Shown here: in pieces, positions 35,418 to 43,847 of the stretch
Layout: each line of letters opens with the position of its first letter
How positions within the stretch are numbered: the stretch's first letter is position 1
Source: Cellulosimicrobium funkei
GTDB taxonomy: Bacteria > Actinomycetota > Actinomycetes > Actinomycetales > Cellulomonadaceae
Length of the DNA stretch: 64,000 nt
Direction of reading: 5' to 3'
Assembly (NCBI RefSeq): GCF_004519295.1
Contig: NZ_SOZH01000003.1
Location: forward strand, 496,001 to 560,000
Made by a program: the position numbers and the translations under genes
Notes under the pieces: model-generated
The model's database searches: none
Told to the model about the DNA's origin: nothing
What the model saw: the letters and a program-made list of their open reading frames with translations, nothing else

Positions 35418-36539
35418 TCAGGCCGCGCCGCGCGCGACCGTGCGGCCGTCCTCCGCGAGCGCGCCGAGGCGCGACAGCGCGCGGTAGTACTTCTTGCGGT
35501 ACCCGCCGCGCAGCATCTCCTCGGTGAACAGGCTCCGCTCCCCCGTGTACGCGCCGGTCCCGGCGAGGAGCACGGGCACGTCGCGGTCGTAGAGGCGGTC
35601 GACGAGCACGACGAGGCGCAGCGCCGCGGACTGCTCGGTGACGGGATGCACGCCCGTGAGCGCGACGACCTCGACGCCGTCGAGCAGCGCCCGGTACCGG
35701 CTGGGGTGGACCTGCGACAGGTGCGCGAGCAGGTCGTCGAACACGTCGAGGGTCGCGCCGGGCCGGCCGGTGACGGCCGCCCGCACGTCGGCCTCGGGCA
35801 GCGGCGCGGAGTCCGTGACGACCGCGCGGTGCCGGTAGTCCTCGCCGTCGACGCGCAGCACCTCGAACCGGGCCGCGAGCGCCTGGATCTCGCGCAGGAA
35901 GTCCTCGGCGGCGAAGCGGCCCTCGCCGAGGGCCTCGGGGAGCGTGTTCGACGTCGCGGCCAGCGCTACGCCGCGGTCCGCGAGCTCGCGCAGGAGCCGG
36001 GACATGAGGACGGTGTCGCCCGGGTCGTCGAGCTCGAACTCGTCGATGCACACGAGCTTCTTCGTGGCGAGCGCGTCCACCGTCGCCCGGAAGCCGAGCG
36101 CGCCCACGAGGTTCGTGTACTCGACGAACGTGCCGTACGCGCTGACGTCGAGGCCTACCGCGTGCGCGAGGGACGTGAGCAGGTGCGTCTTGCCGACGCC
36201 GAACCCACCGTCCATGTACACCGCGGGCGCCGTCTGCTTCCGGGCGCCGAACAGCCCCTTGCGCGCGGGCTTCACGACGGCGGCCGCGACCTCCTCGAGC
36301 CGCGCGACGGTGCGCGCCTGGCTGGGGTAGGCGGCGTTGGCGCGGTAGGTCGAGAACCGCGCGTCGGCGAAGTGCCGCGGCGGCACGAGGTCGGCGAGGA
36401 GCCGGGCGGGAGGCACGGAGGGCCGGACGTCGGCGAGGGCGCGGACGGGCCCGCCGGGGGTCGGCGAGGAGGCCGACGCGCGGGCGGTGCCGGGGAGGGC
36501 TGCCGGGGCCGAGGGACCACCGGAGGCGGGCGCAGTCAC
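35418..36539 (-). CDS. zapE: ZapE/AFG1-like ATPase
   Basis: The 373-residue ATPase belongs to the AFG1-like family (cell-division ZapE in proteobacteria). Its Walker A is DGGFGVGKTHLL near 110-121, Walker B is VCIDEFELDDPGD near 166-178, and ALAATSNTLPEAL near 197 is the family sensor region. A Pro/Ala-rich N-terminal tail of about 45 residues precedes it. The GTG start has a TAGGCT box 8 nt upstream, with no Shine-Dalgarno. It runs divergent from the reductase gene over 37 bp. Confidence 0.85.
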   Translation of the reverse strand: MTAPASGGPSAPAALPGTARASASSPTPGGPVRALADVRPSVPPARLLADLVPPRHFADARFSTYRANAAYPSQARTVARLEEVAAAVVKPARKGLFGARKQTAPAVYMDGGFGVGKTHLLTSLAHAVGLDVSAYGTFVEYTNLVGALGFRATVDALATKKLVCIDEFELDDPGDTVLMSRLLRELADRGVALAATSNTLPEALGEGRFAAEDFLREIQALAARFEVLRVDGEDYRHRAVVTDSAPLPEADVRAAVTGRPGATLDVFDDLLAHLSQVHPSRYRALLDGVEVVALTGVHPVTEQSAALRLVVLVDRLYDRDVPVLLAGTGAYTGERSLFTEEMLRGGYRKKYYRALSRLGALAEDGRTVARGAA

Positions 36540-36547
36540 GAGGATCC

Positions 36548-36553
36548 AGCCTA
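36548..36553 (-). promoter_or_regulatory. Leaderless -10 box of zapE
   Basis: TAGGCT on the minus strand ends 8 nt before the GTG. It is back-to-back with the TAGCCT box at 36564 on the other strand, so a 37-bp spacer drives both genes. Confidence 0.5.
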
Positions 36554-36563
36554 CGCCTGCGGC

Positions 36564-36569
36564 TAGCCT
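36564..36569 (+). promoter_or_regulatory. Leaderless -10 box of RibD-C gene
   Basis: TAGCCT ends 7 nt before the GTG start of the reductase gene. Confidence 0.5.
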
Positions 36570-36576
36570 GGCCGCT

Positions 36577-37410
36577 GTGACCTCGACCACCACCCCGCCC
36601 GGCGGGCGCACCGACCTCCCCGTGCTCGACGTGCTCCTGCCCGCCCCGGAGCACCTCCCGCCCGACCCGCGCGAGGACCGGCTCGCCGCGCTCTACGCCT
36701 ACGGGCCCCCGGTGCGCGGGGCGAGCGTCGTGCGCGCGAACATGGTCGCGAGCGTCGACGGGGCGGCGTGGGGCCCCGACGAGCGCTCGGGGTCGATCAA
36801 CGACGACGCGGACTGGCGCGTGTTCCGCGTCCTGCGGGCGCTGGCGGACGTGGTGCTCGTCGGGGCGGGCACGGCGCGCGCCGAGGGTTACACCCCGCTC
36901 GGCCGGCCGCGCGGGCTGCGGCACCTGCGCGACGCCCCGCTCGAGCTCGCCGTCGTCAGCCGCAGCGGCCGCGTGCCCCCGGCGCTCGCCGGGACGGACC
37001 GCCCGCCGTTCGTGCTGACCGGCCCGGCCGGGGCCGCCACCGCCCGGGGCGACGTGCCCGCGGACCGGGTGCTCGTCGTCGGGCAGGACGCGGGGGACGA
37101 CGCGCTCGACCTCGCCGCGGGACTCGCCGCGCTCGCCGGGCGCGGCCTCACGCGCGTGCTCACCGAGGGCGGCCCGTCGCTGCTGGCGGACCTCCTCGCC
37201 GCGGACCTCGTCGACGAGCTGTGCGTGACGACCACCCCGATGCTCGTGGGGCCCGGACCGGGACGGATCGTGGGCGGCGCCCCGGCTCCGGGGACGACCA
37301 CGGCCCTCCCCCGCGGGGCACGCCTCGCCCACCTGCTGCACGCCCCCGAGGACCGGCCCGGGTCGCCCGCCGGTACGACCGCCGCGCGCTGGCTCCTCCC
37401 GCTAGGCTGA
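36577..37410 (+). CDS. RibD C-terminal-type reductase
   Basis: The 277-residue protein matches the reductase half of RibD (PF01872): VRANMVASVDGAAWGPDERSGSI, DVVLVGAGTARAEGY and LTRVLTEGGPSLLADLLAADLVDELCVT. This fold reduces the ribosylamino-uracil intermediate in riboflavin synthesis, but stand-alone copies in actinobacteria are usually of unknown substrate. No deaminase domain or other rib genes are near. The GTG start is supported by a TAGCCT box 7 nt upstream. Confidence 0.8.
   Translation: MTSTTTPPGGRTDLPVLDVLLPAPEHLPPDPREDRLAALYAYGPPVRGASVVRANMVASVDGAAWGPDERSGSINDDADWRVFRVLRALADVVLVGAGTARAEGYTPLGRPRGLRHLRDAPLELAVVSRSGRVPPALAGTDRPPFVLTGPAGAATARGDVPADRVLVVGQDAGDDALDLAAGLAALAGRGLTRVLTEGGPSLLADLLAADLVDELCVTTTPMLVGPGPGRIVGGAPAPGTTTALPRGARLAHLLHAPEDRPGSPAGTTAARWLLPLG
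37403..37408 (+). promoter_or_regulatory. Leaderless -10 box
   Basis: TAGGCT ends 7 nt before the GTG of the next gene, overlapping the reductase stop region. Confidence 0.45.
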
Positions 37411-37415
37411 CCCGC

Positions 37416-37901
37416 GTGACCGACACGATCCTCGTCCTGACCGAAGACACGCTCAACCCGGCCGACGTGCAGCACATCCTGTCGCTGCACGAGGACGAGC
37501 AGCTCGCCTACCGGGTGCTGGTCCCGGCGGACACGGAGCGCAACGTCATCTCGGGGATCATCGACCACCTCAGCGTGGGCGAGCTCAAGGAGGCGTGGGA
37601 CGAGGTCCTGGGCCGCGAGCCCTCGCCCACGACGGCGAAGGCGGAGGCGAGCGAGCAGCTCGAGCGCAGCGTGGCCGAGCTCCGCGCGGCGGGCCGCGAG
37701 GCGGACGGCGTCGTCGTCGACGACGACCCGCTGCCGGCGCTGCGCACGGCCGTCGCGTCGGGCGGGGCGCGCGAGATCGTCGTCGTGACGTACCCGCACG
37801 CGGTCGAGGACACGTTCCACACCGACTGGGCCTCCCGCGCGCGCGAGGAGCTGCACGTCCCCGTGCTGCACCTCTACTCGGGCACGAGCGAGCTGGGCTG
37901 A
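37416..37901 (+). CDS. Small alpha/beta protein, unknown role
   Basis: The 161-residue protein has an alternating strand-helix pattern (DTILVLTEDTL, YRVLVPADTE, then GGAREIVVVTYPHAVEDTFHTDWASRAREELHVPVLHLYSG). It resembles small universal-stress or flavodoxin-like folds common in actinobacteria. No catalytic motif is visible, and I cannot name a family. The C-terminus ends in HLYSGTSELG. The start is supported by a TAGGCT box 7 nt upstream. Confidence 0.6.
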   Translation: MTDTILVLTEDTLNPADVQHILSLHEDEQLAYRVLVPADTERNVISGIIDHLSVGELKEAWDEVLGREPSPTTAKAEASEQLERSVAELRAAGREADGVVVDDDPLPALRTAVASGGAREIVVVTYPHAVEDTFHTDWASRAREELHVPVLHLYSGTSELG

Positions 37902-37962
37902 CCCTCCCGGCGTCCGGCCGGCGAGGACGCCTGCCGGTCCGGCGGTCGGCGGACCCGCGGGG

Positions 37963-38703
37963 TCACGCCCCGCGGACGCGGTGCCCGGCGCGGCGGATCG
38001 TCGCGCGGGCGAGCTGGTCGGTCGAGTCGAGGTAGAGCGGGTCGGCGAGCAGATCGTGGTCGACGGCGACCACGGACAGCTCCGTGCAGCCCAGCACGAT
38101 GACCTGGGCCCCGCGCTCGACGAGCCGCCCCGCGACGGCCCGGAACGTCTCGATGTCGACCGGCCGCCCCGCCTTCACCTGCTCGTAGATGATCTGCGAC
38201 ACGAGCGCCTGGTCGGCGTCGTCGGGCACGAGCGCCTCGACCCCGTGGCGCGCGAACGCGTCCTGGTACACGCCCGACGCCGCGGTCCCCGCCGTCGCGA
38301 GCAGGCCCACCGCGTGCAGGTCGTGGACCCGCGCCCGCGCCGCGTCGACCGTCGTGTCGATGATGGACACGAACGGGACGCTGATCGCGTCGAGCACCTG
38401 CTGCGTGAAGTAGTGCGCGGTGTTGCACGGCATGACGAGGAAGTCCGCGCCGAAGCGCTCGAGCCGCTCCGCGTCGCGCGCGAGCACCGGGCCCGGGTCC
38501 GCGTCCGACCGCCCGAGGATGAAGTCCGTGCGGTCGGGGATCGTCGCGTGGTTGAGCACGACGGCGTCGACGTGGTCCTGGTCGCGCTCGGCCTCCGTGA
38601 GCGCGACGAGGAGCTGGAGGAAGTAGGCCGTGGCGAGCGGCCCGACACCTCCGAGCACTCCGACGAGGGGCTGGGCGTGGTCCTGGTCCGGTCGCGACGT
38701 CAC
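37963..38703 (-). CDS. Aspartate/glutamate racemase family protein
   Basis: The 246-residue enzyme has two catalytic cysteines: Cys93 in MPCNTAHYF and Cys206 in LGCTELSVV. It opens with PLVGVLGGVGPLATAYFLQLL, the motif of aspartate racemases. It probably makes D-aspartate from L-aspartate. The ATP-grasp gene 100 bp away on the other strand, with D-Asp ligase features, supports this reading. Glutamate racemase is the alternative, but the opening pattern and neighbour favour aspartate. GTG has a TAGGAT box 6 nt upstream. Confidence 0.82.
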   Translation of the reverse strand: MTSRPDQDHAQPLVGVLGGVGPLATAYFLQLLVALTEAERDQDHVDAVVLNHATIPDRTDFILGRSDADPGPVLARDAERLERFGADFLVMPCNTAHYFTQQVLDAISVPFVSIIDTTVDAARARVHDLHAVGLLATAGTAASGVYQDAFARHGVEALVPDDADQALVSQIIYEQVKAGRPVDIETFRAVAGRLVERGAQVIVLGCTELSVVAVDHDLLADPLYLDSTDQLARATIRRAGHRVRGA

Positions 38704-38709
38704 CCGTGG

Positions 38710-38715
38710 ATCCTA
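38710..38715 (-). promoter_or_regulatory. Leaderless -10 box of racemase gene
   Basis: TAGGAT on the minus strand ends 6 nt before the GTG. The 100-bp spacer to 38804 should hold the ligase promoter too; a TAGGAT at about 38753 (plus) is a candidate. Confidence 0.45.
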
Positions 38716-38803
38716 CGGCGCCCGCGTCCCGGGGAGCGGGCCGCGCGGACCGTAGGATGGCGGACGCCCGCCGACCCGACAGAGAAACGGACGACCCTCC
38801 GCG

Positions 38804-40036
38804 ATGACGTACGGCAACGCCGAGTTCCTCCCCATCGTCCTGGGGACCAACCTCAACACCTACAACATCGCGAGGTCGTTGCACGAGGCGTACGGCGTCC
38901 GCACGCTGGCCCTGGGCCGCTTCCCCCTGCGCGAGACGGCGGACTCCCGCATCGTCGACGTGCGCACCTACCGCGACTTCGACGACCCGGAGCGCATCGT
39001 CGCCGTCCTGCGCGAGCTCGCCGAGGAGTTCCCGGGCCGCAAGCGCCTGCTCATCGCGAACATCGAGTTCTACACGAACGTCGTCGTCGCCCACCGGGCC
39101 GAGCTCGAGGACCTCTACGTCATCCCGCTCGTCGGCGAGGACCTGGCCGCGCGCCTCATGAACAAGACGGACTTCGCGCGCACGTGCGCGGAGCTCGGCG
39201 TGCCGCACCCGGAGACGGTGGTCGCCACGGCGGCCGACGTCGACGCCCCCGGCTTCGGCGAGGACCTGCCCTTCCCGTACCCGCTCATCCTCAAGCCGGC
39301 CGACACCGACACCTACCCGCGCCTGCGGTTCGAGGGCAAGAAGAAGGTGTACCTCGTCCAGGACGCGGCCGAGCTGCGCGACGTCGGCCGCCGCATCTAC
39401 GCCGCCGGCTACACGGACGACCTCATCGTCCAGGAGTACCTCGCGGGCGACGAGTCGGTCATGCGCGTGGTCAACACGTACTCCGACCGCCACGGCCGCC
39501 TGCGGTTCCTGTCCGCGGCCCAGATCGTGCTCGGCGAGTACGACCCGAAGCTCGTCGGGAACTACAACGCCGTCGTGACGATGAAGGACGACCGGCTCAC
39601 GGAGTCCGTCCGGCACCTGCTCGACAGCCTCGGCTACGTCGGCGCCGCGAACCTGGACGTCATGTACGACCGCCGCACCGGCACGAGCAAGATCCTCGAG
39701 GTCAACCTGCGCCAGGGCGCGGCGAGCTTCTACACGATGGCCGCCGGCGGCAACCTCGCGCGCTGCTACGTCGAGGACCTCGTGTACGGGCGCGAGCTGC
39801 CCGAGCAGGTCACGTCGGACGCGCGCCTGTGGGTCAACGTGCCCTACCCCGTCGTCCGGGCGCTCGTCCCGGTGTCGCTGCGCCACCGCGTGAAGAAGGC
39901 CCGCAAGCACGGCGTGTGGCACACCCTGCGGTACGCGCCCGACCGCAGCCTGCGCCGCCGCCTCGACGTGTGGCGCGTGGACCTGCGCCACACGCTCGAC
40001 TACGTGAAGTTCGCGCGCTCGCGCCCGTCGGCGTAA
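38804..40036 (+). CDS. ATP-grasp ligase, D-aspartate ligase-like
   Basis: The 410-residue ATP-grasp enzyme joins an amino and a carboxyl group with ATP. ATP-binding segments include PFPYPLILKPADTD (about 160-173), LIVQEYLAGDESVMRVV and SKILEVNLRQGAASFY (Mg2+-binding Glu/Asn). Length and layout match the D-aspartate ligase of Enterococcus faecium (AslFm), which adds D-Asp to the peptidoglycan stem-peptide Lys. The divergent aspartate racemase gene gives the same pairing seen in that system. Other ATP-grasp substrates remain possible, so the specific function is an inference. Confidence 0.75.
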   Translation: MTYGNAEFLPIVLGTNLNTYNIARSLHEAYGVRTLALGRFPLRETADSRIVDVRTYRDFDDPERIVAVLRELAEEFPGRKRLLIANIEFYTNVVVAHRAELEDLYVIPLVGEDLAARLMNKTDFARTCAELGVPHPETVVATAADVDAPGFGEDLPFPYPLILKPADTDTYPRLRFEGKKKVYLVQDAAELRDVGRRIYAAGYTDDLIVQEYLAGDESVMRVVNTYSDRHGRLRFLSAAQIVLGEYDPKLVGNYNAVVTMKDDRLTESVRHLLDSLGYVGAANLDVMYDRRTGTSKILEVNLRQGAASFYTMAAGGNLARCYVEDLVYGRELPEQVTSDARLWVNVPYPVVRALVPVSLRHRVKKARKHGVWHTLRYAPDRSLRRRLDVWRVDLRHTLDYVKFARSRPSA

Positions 40037-40052
40037 CCGCGGGAGTCGCGGC

Positions 40053-40132
40053 GCCGACCAGGTGGTCGTGGCCCGTCCGGTGTCGCGGACGCGCCGGGAT
40101 CACCTGGTCGGCCGCCACGGACCGCCTGGTCG
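40053..40132. repeat. Palindromic intergenic repeat, copy A
   Basis: This element lies between two convergent genes. A 12-bp perfect inverted pair GCCGACCAGGTG (40053-40064) and CACCTGGTCGGC (40101-40112) encloses a smaller hairpin GTCCG/CGGAC. A second right-arm-like segment CCACGGACCGCCTGGTCG lies at 40115-40132. The left 28 bases differ from copy B (49854-49881) at only three positions. It probably acts as a transcription terminator and may be a dispersed repeat family. Confidence 0.6.
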
Positions 40133-40138
40133 TGGGGC

Positions 40139-41308
40139 TCAGGCGCCCAGGGCGGACCGGACGGCCTCGACGAGGCGGCGCGCCGTCGCGACCCCGACCG
40201 TGGTCGGCAGGTTGACGACGCGCGCGACGAGGTCCTCCGTCGTCGCGAGCGCGGGGTCGCCCGGGGTGTACCCGTAGACCGCGGGGTCGTCCGGACCGGG
40301 GAACAGCGCCGGTCGGTACCACTTGCCGACGTAGAACCCGGCGGCCGTGAGCTCGGCGACCAGGCGGTCGGCGGTCGCGGCGTCGGGCGCGAAGAACGGG
40401 AACCGCACGAGCGGCGCGCGCTCCCCGATCCCCGCCGGGACCTCGACGACGCCCGACAGCCCCCGCACGTACTCCGCGACCGTGTCGGCGCGGCGCGCCT
40501 CGGTGTCGCCGCTGGACCGCAGCGCGTCGACCATGCGGTCCACGACCCACGCGGACGGGCGCTGCGGCGGGTGCGCGAGGCCGCCCCGGTTCTCCACGGG
40601 AGCGATCGCCGGCTCGTACGCACCGACGGCCGTGAGCGCGCCACGCACCTTGCCCGCCGCCGCGCCGGGGAGGCGGTTGAGCACGCGCACCTGGGTGCGG
40701 AAGCTGCGCGCGGCGAGGTCGAGCCGCGGCCCGACGACGGGGAGCGCGTCGAGCGCCGCCACCGTCGCGGCGCGCAGCGCCGGGTCGAGCGCGGGGCTCA
40801 CCCACACCGCCCCGCCGAACCGCGTGGGCAGCAGCTTCTCGACGCCGAACGAGTGGAACGAGACGTCGGCGACGGGCGTGCCGTCGGCGTCGCGCGCGAG
40901 GCGCCCCACGCAGTGCGCGCTGTCCTCGACGAGCAGCGCCCCGACGGACCGCGCGGCGTCGCGCAGGCGCCGCGCCGCCGCCTCGTCGACGATGCCGAAC
41001 GTGTTCTGCAGCACGACCGCCCGCGTGCCCGGGCCGACGGCGAGCCGGTCGGGGTCGATCGCGACCGTCGCCGGGGACACCTCGGCGTAGACCGGCCGCA
41101 GCCCGGCCACGAGCACCGGGTCGACCGCCGTCGAGCACGTGAACACCTGCGTGACCACGTCGCCCGGGCCCCGGGCCTCGGCGAGCGCGCGGAACACGAC
41201 CTCCATCCCGTAGCGGGCCTTGAAGACGAGGAACCAGTCAGCCGGGTCGGTGCCCGTCCGGTCGGCCAGCATCCTCGTCGCGGTCGCGTCCTGCGGGTGG
41301 CGGCTCAT
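40139..41308 (-). CDS. DegT/DnrJ-type PLP enzyme
   Basis: The 389-residue protein has the aminotransferase fold of the DegT/DnrJ/EryC1 group. The PLP Lys158 is in SFHSFGVEKLL, with Asp129 in LLVEDSAHC as the PLP-pyridine partner. These enzymes usually aminate ketosugars, but the N-terminal AEARGPGDVVTQVFTCSTAV and the lack of sugar genes close by leave the substrate open. It is convergent with the D-Asp ligase-like gene, so a cell-envelope role is conceivable. I give no gene symbol. Confidence 0.75.
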   Translation of the reverse strand: MSRHPQDATATRMLADRTGTDPADWFLVFKARYGMEVVFRALAEARGPGDVVTQVFTCSTAVDPVLVAGLRPVYAEVSPATVAIDPDRLAVGPGTRAVVLQNTFGIVDEAAARRLRDAARSVGALLVEDSAHCVGRLARDADGTPVADVSFHSFGVEKLLPTRFGGAVWVSPALDPALRAATVAALDALPVVGPRLDLAARSFRTQVRVLNRLPGAAAGKVRGALTAVGAYEPAIAPVENRGGLAHPPQRPSAWVVDRMVDALRSSGDTEARRADTVAEYVRGLSGVVEVPAGIGERAPLVRFPFFAPDAATADRLVAELTAAGFYVGKWYRPALFPGPDDPAVYGYTPGDPALATTEDLVARVVNLPTTVGVATARRLVEAVRSALGA

Positions 41309-41474
41309 CGTTCTCCGTGTCGTCCGGCGTCAGGGGGTCGGGGCCGACGCAGCGGCCCGCGCGCCTAGCCTGCCACGTCGGCGGGCCGGCCGGGCCGAGC
41401 CGCTCGTCACGCGCGGGGACCGACCGCGCGCGACCGGACGTGCGGGCGACACGAGGTACGGGCCCGGGACGCGC

Positions 41475-41512
41475 GACGGCGGCCGCCGCGCCGGAGCGCG
41501 ACGACCGCCGTC
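41475..41512 (-). terminator. Candidate terminator after gnd
   Basis: GACGGCGG (41475-41482) and CCGCCGTC (41505-41512) form an 8-bp stem with a 22-base loop, about 20 bases past the gnd stop. The rest of the 41309-41531 spacer shows no gene. Confidence 0.35.
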
Positions 41513-41531
41513 GGGACGTCGGAGAGAAACG

Positions 41532-42968
41532 TCAGGCGTCGGACTCGGTGCGGTCGCCCGACCACTCGGTGTGGAAGACGCCCGGCTTGTCGACGCGGCG
41601 GTAGGTGTGCGCGCCGAAGAAGTCGCGCTGCGCCTGGATGAGCGCGGCGGGCAGGCGCTCGGCCCGCACGCCGTCGTAGTAGGCGAGCGACGACGAGAAC
41701 GCGGGCGTCGGCACGCCGTTGAGGGCGGCCTGCGCCACCACGCGACGCCACGCCGCGAGGCCGTTGCCGACCGCGCCGGTGAAGTACTCGTCGGCGAGGA
41801 GCAGCGGGAGCTGCGCGTCGCGCTCGTACGCCTCGGTGATGCGGTTGAGGAAGCGCGCGCGGATGATGCAGCCGCCGCGCCAGATGCGGGCCATCGCGCC
41901 GCGGTCGATGTCCCAGCCGTACTCGGCCGACGCGGCCGCGATCTGGTCGAAGCCCTGGGAGTACGCGACGACCTTCGACGCGTAGAGCGCGAGGCGCACG
42001 TCCTCGACGAACGCGTCGCGGTCCTGCACGTCCCACGCCGCGGCGTCGGCGGGCAGCGCGGCGCGACCGGCCTCGCGCTGCGGGACCGAGCCGGACAGCG
42101 CGCGCGCGAACGTCGCCTCGGCGATGCCCGTGATCGGCACGCCGAGGTCGAGGCCGTTCTGCACCGTCCAGCGGCCGGTGCCCTTCTGCTCCGCCTGGTC
42201 GAGCACGACGTCGACGAACGCCTTGCCGGTCTCCGCGTCGACGTGCTGGAGCACGTCCGCGGTGATCTCGATGAGGAACGACTCGAGGTCGCCCGTGTTC
42301 CACTGCGCGAAGATCTCGCCGATCTCCTGCGCGGACGCGCCGAGCCCCTGCTTGAGCAGGTCGTACGCCTCGGCGATGAGCTGCATGTCGGCGTACTCGA
42401 TGCCGTTGTGCACCATCTTGACGAAGTGGCCGGCGCCGTCGGGCCCGACGTAGGTGCAGCACGGCACGCCGTCGACCTTCGCCGAGATGTCCTCGAGGAT
42501 CGGGCCGAGGCTCTGGTACGACTCGCGCGTGCCGCCCGGCATGATCGACGGGCCGTTGAGCGCGCCCTCCTCGCCGCCCGAGACGCCCGTGCCGACGAAG
42601 TGCAGGCCCAACGCCGCGAGGGCCTTCTCCCGGCGGATCGTGTCGGGGAAGTGCGCGTTGCCGGCGTCGACGACGATGTCGCCCTCCTCCAGCAGCGGCA
42701 CGAGCTCGTCGATGACGGCGTCGGTCGCCGCGCCCGCCTTGACCATGATGACGACCTTGCGCGGGCGCTCGAGCGAGGCCACGAAGTCCGCCATCGACTC
42801 CGACGGCACGAAGTCGCCCTCGGTGCCCGCCTCGGCGATCAGGGACTCGGTCTTGGCGTACGAGCGGTTGTGCACCGCGACCGTGTAGCCGTGCCGGGCG
42901 AAGTTGCGGGCCAGGTTGCGACCCATGACGGCGAGTCCGGTCACACCGATCTGTGCGCGTGCTGACAT
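41532..42968 (-). CDS. gnd: 6-phosphogluconate dehydrogenase (decarboxylating)
   Basis: The 478-residue enzyme oxidises 6-phosphogluconate to ribulose-5-phosphate and CO2. The N-terminal dinucleotide motif GVTGLAVMGRNLARN is at about 8-22 and the substrate loop GVSGGEEGALNGPSIMPGG is near 127-145. The catalytic region KMVHNGIEYADMQLIAEAYDLL is near 181-202, and the long form has the C-terminal tail FHTEWSGDRTESDA. This is the long (NADP-type) form. CAGGGAAGC precedes the ATG. It is convergent with no gene and separated from DUF3000 by about 260 bp with no clear gene. Confidence 0.95.
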   Translation of the reverse strand: MSARAQIGVTGLAVMGRNLARNFARHGYTVAVHNRSYAKTESLIAEAGTEGDFVPSESMADFVASLERPRKVVIMVKAGAATDAVIDELVPLLEEGDIVVDAGNAHFPDTIRREKALAALGLHFVGTGVSGGEEGALNGPSIMPGGTRESYQSLGPILEDISAKVDGVPCCTYVGPDGAGHFVKMVHNGIEYADMQLIAEAYDLLKQGLGASAQEIGEIFAQWNTGDLESFLIEITADVLQHVDAETGKAFVDVVLDQAEQKGTGRWTVQNGLDLGVPITGIAEATFARALSGSVPQREAGRAALPADAAAWDVQDRDAFVEDVRLALYASKVVAYSQGFDQIAAASAEYGWDIDRGAMARIWRGGCIIRARFLNRITEAYERDAQLPLLLADEYFTGAVGNGLAAWRRVVAQAALNGVPTPAFSSSLAYYDGVRAERLPAALIQAQRDFFGAHTYRRVDKPGVFHTEWSGDRTESDA

Positions 42969-43214
42969 CTGCTTCCCTGCTCCTCGAGGGTCGGTCCCGG
43001 CGCACGACGGCTGCGCGCGGGAGGGCGCGGAACCGGGCCGGGCGCGGGCGCGCGGCCGGGTGCACCGGGGATGGATACGCTGCCAGCCTAGTCCTCGGGC
43101 GCCGTCGAGCCCCGGGGGTGCCACGATCCGGTCACCCGCAGGGATCGTGACGAAGTCGGGATCACGATTCGATGACACCCGCGCGGCGTGCGTCCCTCCC
43201 GCCCCTCGCGCTCG

Positions 43215-43220
43215 TACTGT
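43215..43220 (+). promoter_or_regulatory. Leaderless -10 box of DUF3000 gene
   Basis: TACTGT ends 6 nt before the GTG start. The 42969-43214 spacer upstream shows no gene. Confidence 0.5.
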
Positions 43221-43226
43221 GCCGGG

Positions 43227-43847
43227 GTGACCACCCCTCACGGGACCGACGCTCCCCCGGAGTTCCGTGCCGTCCTCGACGCCCTGGGCGCGCGCCGGCT
43301 GCGGCCCGAGGTGACGCTGCGCGAAGTCCCCGCCCCGCGCCGGATCGCGCCGTGGTCGGTCGCGCTCACGGGCGAGGTCGAGGCGGCGCGCTCCGACGAC
43401 CCCGAGCTCGCGTCGGGGCGCTTCATCGTCCTCTACGACCCGGCGGGCCAGGAGGCGTGGGAGGGCCGGTTCCGCGTCGTCACGCTCGTGCGCGCGACTT
43501 TGGAGCCGGAGATGGCGGCGGAGGACGTGCTCGCCGAGGTCGCGTGGACGTGGCTCGAGGACGCCCTGCACGACACGGGCGCCGTCGTGCGCGCGGAGGG
43601 CGGCACGGTCACGCGCGTGCTGTCGCAGAGCTTCGGGGCGCTGGCCGGCAAGCACAACGACGTCGAGCTCGAGATGCGCGCGTCGTGGACGCCCGTCGCG
43701 CCGGGCCCGGGCACGGCCGACCTCGGGGACCACCTCGCGGCGTGGGCGCAGCTCCTGTGCACGGCCGCCGGGCTGCCGCCGCTGCCCGAGGGCGTGACCC
43801 CCCTCGGTGCTCGACCCCCCGCGCGACGCAATACCGTGGGCTCATGA
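43227..43847 (+). CDS. DUF3000 protein
   Basis: The 206-residue cytoplasmic protein matches DUF3000, an actinobacterial family. Signatures are APPEFRAVLDALGARRLRPEVTLREVPAPRRIAPWSVALTGEV and the EGRFRVVTLVRATLEPEMAAEDVLAEVAWTWLEDAL block. Function is unknown. In this family the gene is regularly next to the RNase D-like gene, as here. The two overlap by ATGA. GTG is set by a TACTGT box 6 nt upstream. Confidence 0.85.
   Translation: MTTPHGTDAPPEFRAVLDALGARRLRPEVTLREVPAPRRIAPWSVALTGEVEAARSDDPELASGRFIVLYDPAGQEAWEGRFRVVTLVRATLEPEMAAEDVLAEVAWTWLEDALHDTGAVVRAEGGTVTRVLSQSFGALAGKHNDVELEMRASWTPVAPGPGTADLGDHLAAWAQLLCTAAGLPPLPEGVTPLGARPPARRNTVGS
43832..43837 (+). promoter_or_regulatory. Internal -10-like box before RNase D-like gene
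   Basis: TACCGT ends 6 nt before the ATG, inside the DUF3000 coding end. It may give the second gene its own leaderless transcript in addition to the coupled one. Confidence 0.35.
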